Source: Tricholoma matsutake (taxonomy: Eukaryota > Basidiomycota > Agaricomycetes > Agaricales > Tricholomataceae). From it: 64,000 nucleotides of DNA. Location: the NCBI GenBank assembly GCA_026075535.2, contig AP026542.1:7750001-7814000 (forward strand), given 5' to 3'. The position numbers were made by a program, and so were the translations under genes. Below the pieces are notes generated by a model, which saw nothing but the letters and a program-made list of their open reading frames with translations, did not search any database and was not told the origin of the DNA. This document shows positions 1 to 10,153 of this stretch, piece by piece (the stretch's first letter is position 1; every line of letters begins with the position of its first letter).

Positions 1-562
1 TCCCCGAGTCGCGATCGAAACCAGCCTCGGCAGCTGCTACCAGCACCGAGCCCAGTCGTTCAGCAATGATCTGCCGATCCTCAGCAGTCAGTCATCTAGA
101 TCCTGTCCTGTTCAAAACAACACGGAATCCTTCAGCATACTTTCCCAGGTCTTTGGTGAAGGTCTGGGGCCCACTCCAGTCGTCGCTAGCCATCTCCATG
201 TCCTGAATGACGTGGGAGGAGAGGTTATCAGCCACTTCATCAGCCCATGAAGCGGGTGTAGAAGGGGTAGCCGGAGGTGCAGGAGACGCAGTCGCGTCTC
301 TAGAAGATAGCGCTGGCATGCTGAAACGCTGTGCTCATGGAGTGACGATACCCGCCCCATAGGGGGAGGGGGTTGGAGAGCCTCTTTGGGTCCTGTGAGG
401 GCCCACTGAGGGTGCATTCTGTGTGGATCTGCGGCTTGAAGAGAGCCGCAGGGAATCAATTGGGTCATCGCCAGGAGTTCTGGGCGTACCGGATCTAGAA
501 GGTATCCCCTCGTCCATCGCCCCGCCCGATCTCCCCCCTTTTCTTGAATACGAGTCTGACAT
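1..562 (-). pseudogene. L-a ORF1 (gag-like), N-terminal part, broken
   Basis: This is the start of the LINE ORF1 protein, an RNA-binding gag-like protein. The ATG at 562 is at the same place as the ORF1 starts of the other copies (MSDSYSRKGG...). What remains is the Ser/Arg/Pro-rich, probably disordered N-terminal region; the zinc knuckles would lie left of the window. The frame is stopped at about 335 (CGA to TGA after GIVTP) and again near 92 (CGA to TGA), so this copy cannot make ORF1. Both lesions are C-to-T changes at CpG. Confidence 0.8.
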
Positions 563-690
563 GTGTTGGTAAGACGCTGGTTATACTGGATCGCTGAGAT
601 CGAGGATGGATTGAGCTACAAAAGTTGGAAACAGTGTCGACGAAGTTTTTTGTGGCTGTGCACGTCATGGTAAGAAGACAAGAAGCGACG
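1..690 (-). mobile_element. L-a: 5' end of a LINE (L family), cut by window edge
   Basis: Reads right to left. The right end at 690 matches the fixed 5' terminus seen in L-d, L-i, L-j, L-k and L-l (sense catcgcttcttg). The 128-bp 5' UTR and the first part of ORF1 follow, and the rest lies left of the window. It abuts an N1 element that lacks its own 5' third. The simplest reading is that L-a inserted antisense into N1-a and that the missing N1 part and the L-a 3' end are outside the window. No TSD can be checked. Confidence 0.85.
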
Positions 691-2575
691 CTGGGGAGGT
701 CTGGCTTAGGGGGAAGGGATGTTATCACTGGATTGCTGGTCGTCTGGGAGGCTTCCAGCCTCCATGCTCTGTGAGTTTCTATTACTAGAGACATGCTACA
801 CTGACTACCTACCCATTGGAATACACCATTGTTAAAAGGGGCCGGGCGATGGTGCCCCCTGACAGCTAGGTCAACGCTCTGGTGGCCGCTACTCACCACC
901 AACTCTCTACCTCCGGTGCTCACTCTTCTAGGGTGTTATGACCCGGGTTCAATCTTCTCCCACCAGGTTACAGGATGTGCGGCCTGTTCCCCCCTCAGAG
1001 CGTTCGGAGGCAGTATTGGGTGGACCCGGAATAAAGATAAGGGACCAACTGTTATCGATGGCACGCTACGTATTTTGATTTCTACTATCACCTACTAGCA
1101 TTAACTTCCCCTCTCAATGCCTAAACGGCGAACCAGAGTCCAAACACCACGCTGGGGTCTACACGACCCCTCCCTGATTACGGGCGACATCTATGACGAT
1201 GGTGTCCAAGACTACGACACCCAGTACGATCAAGATGATCCGGATGTAGCTATTGCCCTACGGGCAGTTAGAGATCTATGGGCTGGAGAAGACCTCTCCG
1301 ACCCTGAGGACGATGAGGACTCTCTTGCTATGCAAGAGGCCCTCAATTACGCCGAGAGCAGCCCCAAGCTGGCCTTGAGGCAAACGATAGACCGTGTGCT
1401 GTGGGCGCAGGACGTCCATCTTGCACATAAACGATGGACTCGCAGTCTTGAACGCGAGGACATGTATTCACAGGAGCTCGGCATGGCGGAGCTCTTCTAT
1501 CCAGAGGCATCCCCTGCCCCATTACCGCCTTTGCCCCCCATCCCTGAGTTGGTGGAGGATGAAGTGCCGCTATCTGTGAATGAGAGGTTGGAAATTGAAG
1601 CCACCTCTCATGCCATGCTACACCAACTCGACGCGATGACCATGTTTATTGGTACCGTCCGTACATCCGCCGTTCCCCCTGCAGAGAGGAATGCATGGCG
1701 CCAAATGGCTTGGGAGTTATTCACGACCACCTGGCGACTGTCTGAGACGATGTCAGCGGAACTAGCAGCTGCTCCGACTCCTCTCGATCTCACGTCTCCG
1801 GCAGCCTTCCGGGCTTCCTACGCGGCGATGCACACTGCTCGATCAGAGCCTCAATCTGGGGAACCCTCGTCCCCAGCACGGCGCCGTCGTCCTCGACGTC
1901 CTCGTGGACAGCAGCGCCGCAACTAGTACAGGGGAGTACAGGGGCCTATCCCCCTCTACATTCATGGCCACCAAGTAACTGGTGGCCATTATCGGGATGG
2001 TGACATGGTGTCGCCTCCCTATACCTTCCCCCTGCTGCAGGGGGGACGATGTCATCGAGTGCATGCACATGTGTGCATTTGCTCGAGGGGGGCCTCAGCC
2101 CCCTACTTACGGCGGTCACGGTGAATAACCAGGTGAACAACCACCCACCTTGTTACTGTCACTCGTGCACAACATGGTGATGGTCTACCTCATTCGCCTG
2201 GGGTGGTCAATCCTCGTTGGCTGGAAATACGCAGACGGTTATTCCTCCCGCAAGGGGGGATTTACAGTGAATTAACACTGCTGCGCCTGGTCTGACCTCG
2301 GTTGGACATGTGGCTGGGGGACCGTTTTGCTCCAGTGGGTGACCTAATGGCTAGCTTCGGGAGGGGGGGGCTCCCCCTCCAGATTATTGCCTTTCCTGGC
2401 TGAGAGGCCAACGTCTGTGGCACTGCCCGCCTAAAGTGGCTAAAACGGGGACCTGAGTGGGAGATGGGCGAGGGGAACGCGTAGATAGAGTAGTACCCAA
2501 GTTTGTACCCTGCTCCGCGGACTGCGTTCGAGCCCCACATTATAAATTCTGATCCAAAAAAAAAAAAAAAAAAAA
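691..2575 (+). mobile_element. N1-a: non-autonomous element, 5' part missing
   Basis: Starts inside the N1 5' leader (ggggaggtctggctta) and runs to a 20-nt poly(A) at 2556-2575. 691-1116 is 5' leader, 1117-1926 the ORF and 1927-2555 the 3' UTR. The 3' UTR has G/C-rich hairpins and the terminal block that matches the LINE tail (ccgcggactgcgttcg ... ttataaa). LINE ORF2 resumes at 2576 in the same strand, so N1-a sits in L-b. The left part of N1-a and its TSD lie beyond L-a, outside the window. Confidence 0.88.
1117..1926 (+). CDS. N-element protein (269 aa), intact copy
   Basis: Intact 269-codon frame from ATG (context tctcaATGcc, shared by all N copies) to TAG. I do not recognise the family. 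Residues 1-30 are basic then mixed (PKRRTR...). Residues about 25-80 are strongly acidic (SDPEDDEDSL). About 110-150 carry the best conserved block, QELGMAELFYPEASPAPLP then PPIPELVEDEVPLS. About 160-215 look helical and include WRQMAWELFTTTW. The last 15 residues are a run of Arg/Pro/Gln (RRRRPRRPRGQQRRN), a likely nuclear-localisation or RNA-binding tail. No endonuclease, RT, RNase H, zinc knuckle or transmembrane segment is visible. A role in binding the element RNA or the LINE machinery is inference. The same protein is intact at 20339-21148 and, diverged, at 41609-42442. Confidence 0.85.
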   Translation: MPKRRTRVQTPRWGLHDPSLITGDIYDDGVQDYDTQYDQDDPDVAIALRAVRDLWAGEDLSDPEDDEDSLAMQEALNYAESSPKLALRQTIDRVLWAQDVHLAHKRWTRSLEREDMYSQELGMAELFYPEASPAPLPPLPPIPELVEDEVPLSVNERLEIEATSHAMLHQLDAMTMFIGTVRTSAVPPAERNAWRQMAWELFTTTWRLSETMSAELAAAPTPLDLTSPAAFRASYAAMHTARSEPQSGEPSSPARRRRPRRPRGQQRRN

Positions 2576-3282
2576 GCTGTCGCCTGCGCTCTTGTCTTCG
2601 GACAGGGAGAACAGGTAGATCGCGTTGTCTCAGCTTCTGGGAGGAGAACCCCCCCAGAAGTCGAACTCTTCGCCCTCCAACTGGGCGTCTCCGCTGCTTG
2701 CAGTAGGGGATGCAAAAAGCTGGTGATATTCTCGGACTCTACCACGGGCATCGAGTCCCTCATAGATCCAAAACAACGCTCTGGGCAAATCTTTGCTCTG
2801 GACGCTTGTCGCTCTCTTCGTCCCTGGCTAGCTGGGGACGTGGAGAGAATTGTGACATTCTGGCATGTCCCCTCAAAGTTCGAGTGGAACGTACACAAGA
2901 TGGCTCACGATGTAGCTACATCTACCAAGATCTCCGTGGGCAGACACCCACGGACGTCTTTAGACTACCTTAAAAACCAGGTCGAAAAGGCCATTTGTAA
3001 GGATTGGCACACCCGGTTCTCAGATCCGGCGTATCGTGGACGGCATTTCTACCAACTCAAAGGAGTTGGTGGAAAACCAGTATTACTCTCGACTCACAAA
3101 GGTGGGCCTTGGCTGAAAGTAATGGGAAACAACACTATGTTGACTTCCCGTTCAACTCGTATGATCACTGGCCATGCTCCTATAGGGGAGTATCATCACC
3201 GTCTCTCCCTCGATGGGGAATACCAATGCTGGTGTCTTGGTCCTGAGATACAAACTCGAGACCATTTGCTATGCATCTGCCC

Positions 3283-3296
3283 TAAGGTGGATTGCA
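3283..3296. repeat. TSD of N2-a (second copy 5555-5568)
   Basis: taaggtggattgca occurs immediately before the N2-a 5' end and immediately after its poly(A). The two copies are identical, which fits target-primed reverse transcription into ORF2 of L-b. Confidence 0.93.
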
Positions 3297-5554
3297 GGAC
3301 AACGCTCCTTGACTTGTTACAACCACCATAAATAGTGGTAAACACCTCTGCTCAACGTTGCACGCGACGTCGACACTTCAATTTTTGTCCGATTTTCGAT
3401 CGGATTTCGCCATCACGAACGCTCTCGGCGTCTCCAGGCCTGCCCTGATTTGCTAAGAGATCCGTCCATCCGATCTCTGTGGATGCCCCGGTCACTGTTT
3501 TTGACAGTGTCTGCTATTCGTCTCGTTCTCCTGGGCTTCAAGGATCCTGGTTAGGTGAGTGTTGGCAATGAAAGAGTAGTCTGGGCCCCTATGGGGGCTT
3601 AGAGTGGGTGTGGGATGCCTACTTCAACGCTCGCCCAAGTCGTCGCATTCGTTTAGCTGGGGGAGGTCTGGTTCAGGAGGAGGGACATATTTACTGGATT
3701 GTGGGTCGTCTGGGAGGCTTCCTACCTCCATGCTGCGTGAGTTTCTACATCTAGAGACCTGCTACACTGACTACCCATTGGAATACACCATCATTAAAAG
3801 GGGCTGGGCGATGGTGCCCCCTGGTGGCTAGGTCAACGCTCTGGTGGCCGCTACTTACCACCGACTCTTTACCTCCGGCACTCACACCCTCAAGGTGTTC
3901 GGAACCGGGTTCAATTGTCCCTCCCAATCTGCAGCAGGATTTGCGGCCTGCCTGCCCCCTTGGAGCGTCTGGAGGCTGTGTCGGGTGGACCCGGAATTGA
4001 GATAAGGGACCGTCTGTTATCGTTATCACGCTACGTATCTTGACTTCTACCGTCATCTACTTGTGCTAAATCATCCTCAATGCCCTCTACAAACCGTGGA
4101 GCGCGAACTCGACACCAGGCGGCGCATGGCGACCCCCTCTTATACACAAACGCCGACTTCGCAGACTTCGACGACAACTACCTCCCAGAGTTCGGACACG
4201 TCTCCCTGAGCGGATGGGACTCTGATGTGGCTAACCAGTTCCACAATCTTTGGGCGGAGGATGACTCCTCCGACCTGCCAGACGACGATGACGGCTCTGC
4301 CACCGGCAGAGATGTCGAATTCATTCCGGGTCTCACCGAGCTAGCCTCGCAGGAGATGATAAACCGCTTCTTGGCATCACAAGTGATAGCCAATGAGGTG
4401 CATGATCTGGCTCTCGAGCTTGGGCTTGAGGCCAACAACAATCAAGAGCTCGGCATCGCCGAGCTCCTCTATCCAGAGGGGCAGCAGGAGCAATCTGCGC
4501 CGCCCCTCCCCACATCACCGGGTTCATCCGCCATCCCAGAGTTGGTGGAGGATGAGCCTCCGTTGTCGAGAGATGAGAGGGTGGATATAACATCTGCCTC
4601 TCATGGCTTTCTACATTTACTGGAGGCTATGACGATCTTCGTTGGTACCATCCGAGTATCCGCTGTTCCGCTCATTGAGAGGAACGCATGGCGCCAGATG
4701 GCCTGGGAATTATTCACGACCACCTGGTGATTGTCTGAGCCAATGTCGGCAGAACTAGCAGCTGCCGGATTGCCTCTCGATCTCACATCACCGGCAGCCT
4801 TCAGGGCTTCCTACGCGGCTAGGCAGGCAGCTCATGCAGAGCTCCATCATGGGGAACCCTCGTCCTCATCACGACGCCGCCGTCCTCGAGGCCCTTGAGC
4901 ACAGCAGTGCCGCTACTGAAAGGGGGGTGTCACCCCTCCACATTTACGCCCACCAATTGGTTGGTGGCCGATATCGGGATAGTGGCAGTCCATCGCTTCC
5001 CTCTACCTTCTCCCCGCTGCGGGGGGGACGTTGCTATCGAGCGTATGCCCTCGTCGGCATCTACTCGAAGGGGGCCTTGGCCCCCTATCCACGGTAGTTC
5101 TGGTGAATAACCAGGTGAACAACCAGCTACCACATCTCTGTCACTCGTGCAGGAGCGCGGTGATGGTCCACCTCATTCGTCTGGGGTGGTCAATCCTCGC
5201 TGGCCAGGAGCATGCAGACGGTTATTCCTCCCGCAAGGGGGGATTTACAGTGAATTAACACGGCCGCGCCTGATCTGACTTCGGTTGGATATGTGGCTGG
5301 GGGACCATTCTGCACTGGTGGACGGGTTAATGGCTAGCTTCGGGAGGGGGGGCTCCCCCTCCAGATTATTGCCTTTCCTGGCTGAGAGGCCAATGTCTGT
5401 GGCACTGCCCACCTAAAGTGGCTAAAACGAGGACCTGGGTAGGATATGGGTGAGGGGAAGCGTAGTTACAGTAGTACCCAAGTTTGTATCCTGCTCCGCG
5501 GACTGTGATCGAGCCCCGCGTTATAAATTGTTGACCCAAAAAAAAAAAAAAAAA
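3297..5554 (+). mobile_element. N2-a: complete non-autonomous element in L-b
   Basis: Full-length, 2258 bp. It begins with the N-family 5' terminus (gctccttgacttgttac) and ends in poly(A) at 5538-5554. 3297-4079 is the leader, 4080-4899 the broken ORF, and 4900-5537 the 3' UTR with the GCAA-loop hairpin near 5230 and the shared LINE tail. Flanked by a perfect 14-bp TSD (taaggtggattgca). N2 differs from N1 in the N-terminal half of its protein but keeps the leader and tail. Confidence 0.93.
4080..4899 (+). pseudogene. N2-type protein gene, one premature stop
   Basis: Same position and architecture as the N1 protein gene, but the N-terminal half differs (MPSTNRGARTRHQ...; acidic stretch SSDLPDDDDGS). 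The conserved core is clear: QELGIAELLYPEG, PELVEDEPPLS, WRQMAWELFTTTW. The frame stops at 4728-4730, where the aligned N1 copies have CGA (Arg); here it is TGA. The remainder would run to about 4899 with an Arg-rich end (RRRRPRGP). Function unknown. The core shared between N1 and N2 marks the part of the protein under most constraint. Confidence 0.82.
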
Positions 5555-5957
5555 TAAGGTGGATTGCAAAGAAACTCGTGCAAGCCCAGACTCCATTGAA
5601 GGCTTCCACGAATTCATGGACAATAACCCAGTCCTCGGGTCATTCAACTCACTTGCATGGGATCCAGGATAGGTTATGCGTGCAGGGCATATGACCCTCG
5701 TCCGGTTCTGGCTAGTGTTATCGGTATGTTGGGGTGGCTGCAGGGCACCAGACGAGTCTGTTAACCCTCCTCATAAAGGGGGCCCACCCGTGTTCAGGAG
5801 CGACTGTCAGGGAGGGGGGACACAAAACTAGATACCGGTTCGGGGAGGCGCCTGAGCGCTTCCAGATCCTCTGTCGGTTGCGCGTTGCAACGATCGAGTC
5901 GACTACGCCCTCCTTTCCGAGCTGAGAGGCTCACGTCGGGGCGGCAGCTTCCCCTAA

Positions 5958-6300
5958 ATCTTGCACTCATACCTGTAGGGACTCGGGGACACGACATCGT
6001 CAAGTCCGGGTTGTCGGTACGCCACCACTGGCAAGTCCGTTTACTCAATAAAGGGGGCCCCCTTAGTGGTTGTTGCAGCTATCCAGGTGGATGGTGCGAA
6101 GATTAGCAGGAGGAGGACTTGGGCTGGGGGTAGTTTTTTTTTTTTTTTTTTTTGGGTCAAAAGTTTATAACGCGGCGCCCGATCGCAGTCCGCGGTAGAG
6201 ACATACAAACAGAGTACACTACGCCCAGCCCAAGTCCTCCTCCTGCTGATCTTCACACCAACCACCTGGATAGCTGCAATGACCACTAAGGGGGCCCCCT
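5958..6300. repeat. Tail-to-tail inverted LINE 3' UTRs
   Basis: The 3' UTR of L-b (+, up to 6133) is followed directly by the poly(T) and 3' UTR of L-c (-, from 6134). This makes a large imperfect palindrome: about 5700-6120 against about 6230-6650, with only the poly(T) and the terminal 60-100 nt of L-c as spacer. The shared block includes the cgtcaagtccgggttgtcgg region on both arms. Confidence 0.8.
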
Positions 6301-8103
6301 TTATCGAGTAAATGGACTTGCCAGTGGTGGCGTACCGACAACCCGGACTTGACAATGTCATGTCCCCGAGTCCCTACGGGTATGAGTGCAAGATTTAGGG
6401 GAAGCTGCCGCCCCGACGTGAGCCTCTCAGCTCGGAAAGGAGGGTGTAGTCAACTCGATCATTGCAACGCGCAACTGACAGAGGATCTGGAAGCGCTCAG
6501 GCGCCTCCCCGAACCGGTATCTAGTTTTGTGTCCCCCCTCCCTGACAGTCGCTCCTGAACACGGGTGGGCCCCCTTTATGAGGGTTAACGGACTCGTCTG
6601 GTGCCCTGCAGCCACCCCAACATACCGATAACACTAGCTAGAACCAGACGGGGGTCATACGCCCTGCGCGCACAACCTATCCTGGATCCCACGCAAGTGA
6701 GTTGAACGACCCTAGCGCTGGGTTATTGTCCATAAATTCGTGGAAGCCTTCGACGGTGTCAGGGCTTGCACGAGTTTCTTTGCGATCCACCTTGGGGCAG
6801 ACGCGTAGCAGATGGTCCCGAGTTTGTATGTCAGGACCAAGGCACCAGCATTGGTATTCCCCGTCGAGGGATAGATGTTGACGATACTCCCCTATAGGAG
6901 CGTGGCCAGTGATCATACGAGTTGAACGGGAAGTCAACGTAGTGTTGCTCCCCATAACCTTCAGCCAGGGCCCACCTTTGTGAGTCGAGGGTAGTACTGG
7001 TTTTCCACCTACTCCTCTGAGCTGGTAGAAGTGCCGACCACGATACGCCGGATCTGAGAACTGGGTGTGCCAATCCTTACAAAGGGCCTTTTCAACCTGG
7101 TTTTTAAGGTAGTCTAAAGACGTCCGCGGGTGTCTGCCCACGGAGATCTTGGTAGATGTAGCTACATCATGAGCCATCTTATGTACATTCCACTCGAATT
7201 TTGAGGGGACATGCCAGAATGTGACATTCCTCTCCTCGTCCCCAGCTAGCCAGGGACGAAGAGAGCGACAAGCGTCCAGGGCAAAGATTTGCCCAGAACG
7301 AGGTTTAGCATCGATTAGGGACTCAATGCCCGTAGTAGAATCCGAAAAGATCACCAACTTTTTGCAACCTCTGCTGCAAGCAGCCGAGACGCCCAGTTGG
7401 AGAGCGAAGAGTTCGACTTCTGGGGGGGTTCTTCTCCCCAAAGCTGAGACAACGCGATCGACCTGCTCTCCCTGTCCGAAGACAAGAGCGCAGGCAACAG
7501 CTTGGAACTTAGCATCTGTGGGCACCGAAGCGTCCACTGCGACAACGAGAGTGTCATCCTCTACTTGGGCCGACGCCCAGGCTTTATCGAGGTCACTCCT
7601 GTAGGAATTCCTCGCTCCATCCTCCTTAGAGGTGAGGCGATGAGAGGAGAAGTGAGTGGGGAATAGATCCTTCACTCTGTTTCCAGGTGTGTTTTCTTCC
7701 CCGAAGGGGTCGAATTCATCGCCTGGTACAAGGGCCAGAGCTGCAGCCGAGGCGACAGATGGACCTTGTAGGGTGAGTGTGTCAAGCACGTTCCCTCCCC
7801 AGAGCCCTAGCTCATGAGAATGGGTGGTGCCGACGTGATTAGGCCCTAAGATAGCTCTTAGGGGGTGTGATGGAGCCAATAGGGGGGTCCTGAATACCCC
7901 TCTGTCGACTAAACGACGCAGTAACAGCTGCATAGGCAGCAGCCCTGCGATACTCTCCAGACCACCGATAGGGGTGGTTCTGAATGCACCGAGGATCCAA
8001 CGTGCAGCAATAGACTGCACTTGGGCCAGCGTTTTGATGACACCTTTGACGCGAGCACCTTTGAAGTGCCAGAGTCTGAGCCCGTATGTCATAATAGGTA
8101 TGA

Positions 8104-8114
8104 CACACGAGCGG
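8104..8114. repeat. TSD of L-d (second copy 14565-14575)
   Basis: cacacgagcgg on the left, cacacaagcgg on the right: 11 bp with one mismatch. Left and right flanks are adjacent ORF2 sequence of L-c on the minus strand. Confidence 0.88.
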
Positions 8115-8242
8115 CATCGCTTCTTGTCTTCCTACCGCGACGTGCACAGCCACAAAAATTTTCGTCGACACCGTTTTCAACCTTTGTAGCTCAATCCGTC
8201 CTCGATCTCAGCGATCCGGTATCACCAGCGTCTTACCAGCGC

Positions 8243-10027
8243 ATGTCAGATTCGTTTTCCAGAAGAAGGGGGAGATCGGGCGAGACGATGGATGAGGGGA
8301 GACCTTCTAGATCCGGTACGCCTAGAACTCCTGGCGACGACCCAATTGATTCCCTGCGGCTCTCTTCGAGCCGCAGATCCACACAGAACGCACCCTCAGT
8401 GGGCCCTCACAGGACCCAAAGAGGCTCTCCAACCCCCTCCCCCTATGGGGCGGGCATCGTCACTCCACGAGCACAACGTTTCAGCGTGCCAGCGCTATCT
8501 TCCAGAGACGCAACCGCGTCTCCTGCACCTCCGGCTACCCCTTCTACACCTGCTTCGTGGGCTGATGAAGTGGCCGATAATCTCTCTTCCCAAGTCATTC
8601 AGGACACGGAGATGGCTAGCGATGACTGGAGTGGGCCCCAGACCTTCGCCAAAGACCTGGGAGAGTACGCTGAAGGGTTCCGCATTGTTCTTAACAGGAC
8701 GGGATCTCGACGACCGACTGCTGAAGATCGGCAGCTCATAGCAGAACGACTGGGCTCGGTGCTGGTAGCAGCTGCCGAGGCTGGTATAGATCGCGACTCG
8801 GGGAGCTCGTTGCTCCGGGGAGCAATAGACAGAATCGCAGGGGGCAGCAAACGACCTAGGTCGGGCACTGTCACCGATAACCCCAATGTGGACTATCTGG
8901 AGGGATGGGATGGACAACGCCCCCCCCCTCACAAATCTTTGAGGACTCGAGGCCCGAAAGGGGCTCGACCTCTTCCAAAACCCCCAGCAGGGGGCGTTTC
9001 TTCATCATGGGGTCGAGGACCACCTCCCCCCGTGAACTGGTCCACCAGGCCTTCGGGCAGGGGGACCTTTGCTCAGGTCGCTCGCTTCCCTGGGGGGCAA
9101 GCACCTAACACATCCATGGATGGCCTTGTGCGATTAGCCAAGGCCTTCCCTGAACTTCCAACCAACAAGCTGGCTGACATACAGCAGCACGTTGGTCCCT
9201 CCAAACCGAAGGCTACAAAGCCCTCCCCTACTGTCCACGGACCATCAAGACGACAGGTCCTGGTCCACATTCGTCCCCCCCTAGGGGTGGAGACGAACCC
9301 TGCTGACTTCTTGGACCATGTCCGAGCCACCCTCGGACTGCACCACTCTAAGTTAGTGGCTCAGTCCGCATCAATGCACGCTGGTAACTTATCAGTAGCT
9401 ACTGACATTGTGGCCTCCGAGGAGGACCTTCGTTGCTTCAAGGAGGCCGCCCACAAGGCGTTCCCCTTCGCGTTGCAGGTGGACACAGTGCTACCCACTT
9501 CCACATCGTACCTCAAGCTGGTCGATGTGCCATTTATCGCTAACGACAAGGCATTAACGCCTGACGTCGTCATCGCACACTTGGGAAAGTCCGGAATATC
9601 GGACCTCACAGTGCTACAAGTCCCTCCCCGCGTTGTACGTGATTCGAAGATGTCGGATACGTGCACCGTATATCTTAACATCGCTGACTCAGTCAGTGGT
9701 GCACGAGCTAAGGCCCTTATTGGTCGGGGCGTCCAATTTGGACGCTATGTCGCTTATGTTAGGGCTGCCAGGGCGAACCCAGGCTTGCCCCTATGCCAAC
9801 GCTGCTGGAAGTGGGGCCACCCCACCCCAGCATGCAGAGCTCCACAGACCAAGTGTCCGATCTGTGCAGGCCCACACCGCAAGGAGCACCATCGTGCCCT
9901 TGCTGGGTGTTGTAAGGGAAACGCTAAGGCTAACCCTCCCGTTCCAGCTACCCCAGAGGGGGCAGCTTGTCCTCACCCGGCTAGGTGCATAAACTGCCGG
10001 AAAAACCACGCATCCAACGATCGTTGA
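8243..10027 (+). CDS. L-d ORF1: gag-like RNA-binding protein (594 aa, stopped early)
   Basis: LINE ORF1 protein, which packages the element RNA. Start chosen at the ATG shared by five other copies (MSDSFSRR...); the frame is open upstream to 8021 only by chance. Residues 1-330 are Ser/Pro/Arg/Gly-rich and look disordered. About 350-510 form a folded region (RRQVLVHIRPPLGVE ... FGRYVAYVRAA). Then come zinc knuckles: C518-x2-C521-x4-H526-x4-C531, C538-x2-C541-x3-H545 with C556, and C582-x2-C585-x3-H589. A TGA at 10025-10027, where other copies read CGA, ends the protein just before the last Cys of the third knuckle. The family's normal end is TAA at 10151-10153 (636 aa), directly before the ORF2 ATG. 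Confidence 0.88.
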   Translation: MSDSFSRRRGRSGETMDEGRPSRSGTPRTPGDDPIDSLRLSSSRRSTQNAPSVGPHRTQRGSPTPSPYGAGIVTPRAQRFSVPALSSRDATASPAPPATPSTPASWADEVADNLSSQVIQDTEMASDDWSGPQTFAKDLGEYAEGFRIVLNRTGSRRPTAEDRQLIAERLGSVLVAAAEAGIDRDSGSSLLRGAIDRIAGGSKRPRSGTVTDNPNVDYLEGWDGQRPPPHKSLRTRGPKGARPLPKPPAGGVSSSWGRGPPPPVNWSTRPSGRGTFAQVARFPGGQAPNTSMDGLVRLAKAFPELPTNKLADIQQHVGPSKPKATKPSPTVHGPSRRQVLVHIRPPLGVETNPADFLDHVRATLGLHHSKLVAQSASMHAGNLSVATDIVASEEDLRCFKEAAHKAFPFALQVDTVLPTSTSYLKLVDVPFIANDKALTPDVVIAHLGKSGISDLTVLQVPPRVVRDSKMSDTCTVYLNIADSVSGARAKALIGRGVQFGRYVAYVRAARANPGLPLCQRCWKWGHPTPACRAPQTKCPICAGPHRKEHHRALAGCCKGNAKANPPVPATPEGAACPHPARCINCRKNHASNDR

Positions 10028-10084
10028 TGCAATTTTTGGCGACATCGCTTTGACCGTGACTGGATCAAGGCTCGCTATGACGAG

Positions 10085-10133
10085 GTAAGTGCGAGACGTA
10101 ACTCTCGCTCTCCTCCTACTTACCATCCCGCAG
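10085..10133 (+). other. Intron-like 49-nt segment at the ORF1/ORF2 border
   Basis: GTAAGT at 10085, a pyrimidine-rich stretch with cttac about 10 nt before the end, and GCAG|G at 10133. The same 49-nt interval with GT(A/G)AGT and (C/A)CAG|G is present in L-e (19508-19556), L-j (37991-38039), L-i (46412-46460), L-l (51042-51090) and L-k (56230-56278). Removing it would change the ORF1 end to ...DAVAERK and put its TGA over the ORF2 start (ATGA). Unspliced, ORF1 ends at TAA directly before ATG. Whether it is ever spliced cannot be told from DNA, and its retention in every copy argues that the retrotransposed RNA is unspliced. Confidence 0.4.
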
Positions 10134-10153
10134 GACGCGGTGGCTGAACGTAA

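Larger units (their letters stand above)
2576..5672 (+). pseudogene. L-b ORF2 C-terminal part (RNase H and CCHC), split by N2-a
   Basis: Codes for the end of the LINE ORF2 polyprotein. The RNase H core is visible: TPPEVELFA with the catalytic Glu, FSDSTTG with Asp, and KMAHDVATS with the last Asp. The QCWCLGPEIQTRDHLL segment of the C-terminal CCHC knuckle follows, then the N2-a insertion, then the last 30 or so residues ending in AWDPG and TAG at 5670-5672. The first RNase H Asp and everything upstream are missing because of the N1-a insertion and the window edge. Confidence 0.82.
2576..6133 (+). mobile_element. L-b: LINE 3' part, split by N2-a
   Basis: Pieces 2576-3296 and 5569-6133 are collinear with the RNase H/C-terminal end of ORF2 and the 3' UTR of L-d. 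N2-a interrupts them, with a 14-bp TSD at 3283-3296 and 5555-5568. The 3' UTR (5673-6133) stops about 110 nt short of the normal end and abuts the poly(T) of L-c. The upstream part of L-b is outside the window, beyond N1-a. Confidence 0.88.

Noticed and set aside
7221..7604. Long frames antisense or out of phase to LINE ORF2 (also 44802-45104, 49452-49889, 12493-12873)
   Set aside because: They mirror conserved coding sequence of ORF1/ORF2 and recur only because the template repeats. They have no separate start context.
8570..8590. Hammerhead-like ctgatgaagtggcc in ORF1
   Set aside because: It is coding sequence (ADEVAD). No GAAA partner or flanking stems at proper places.
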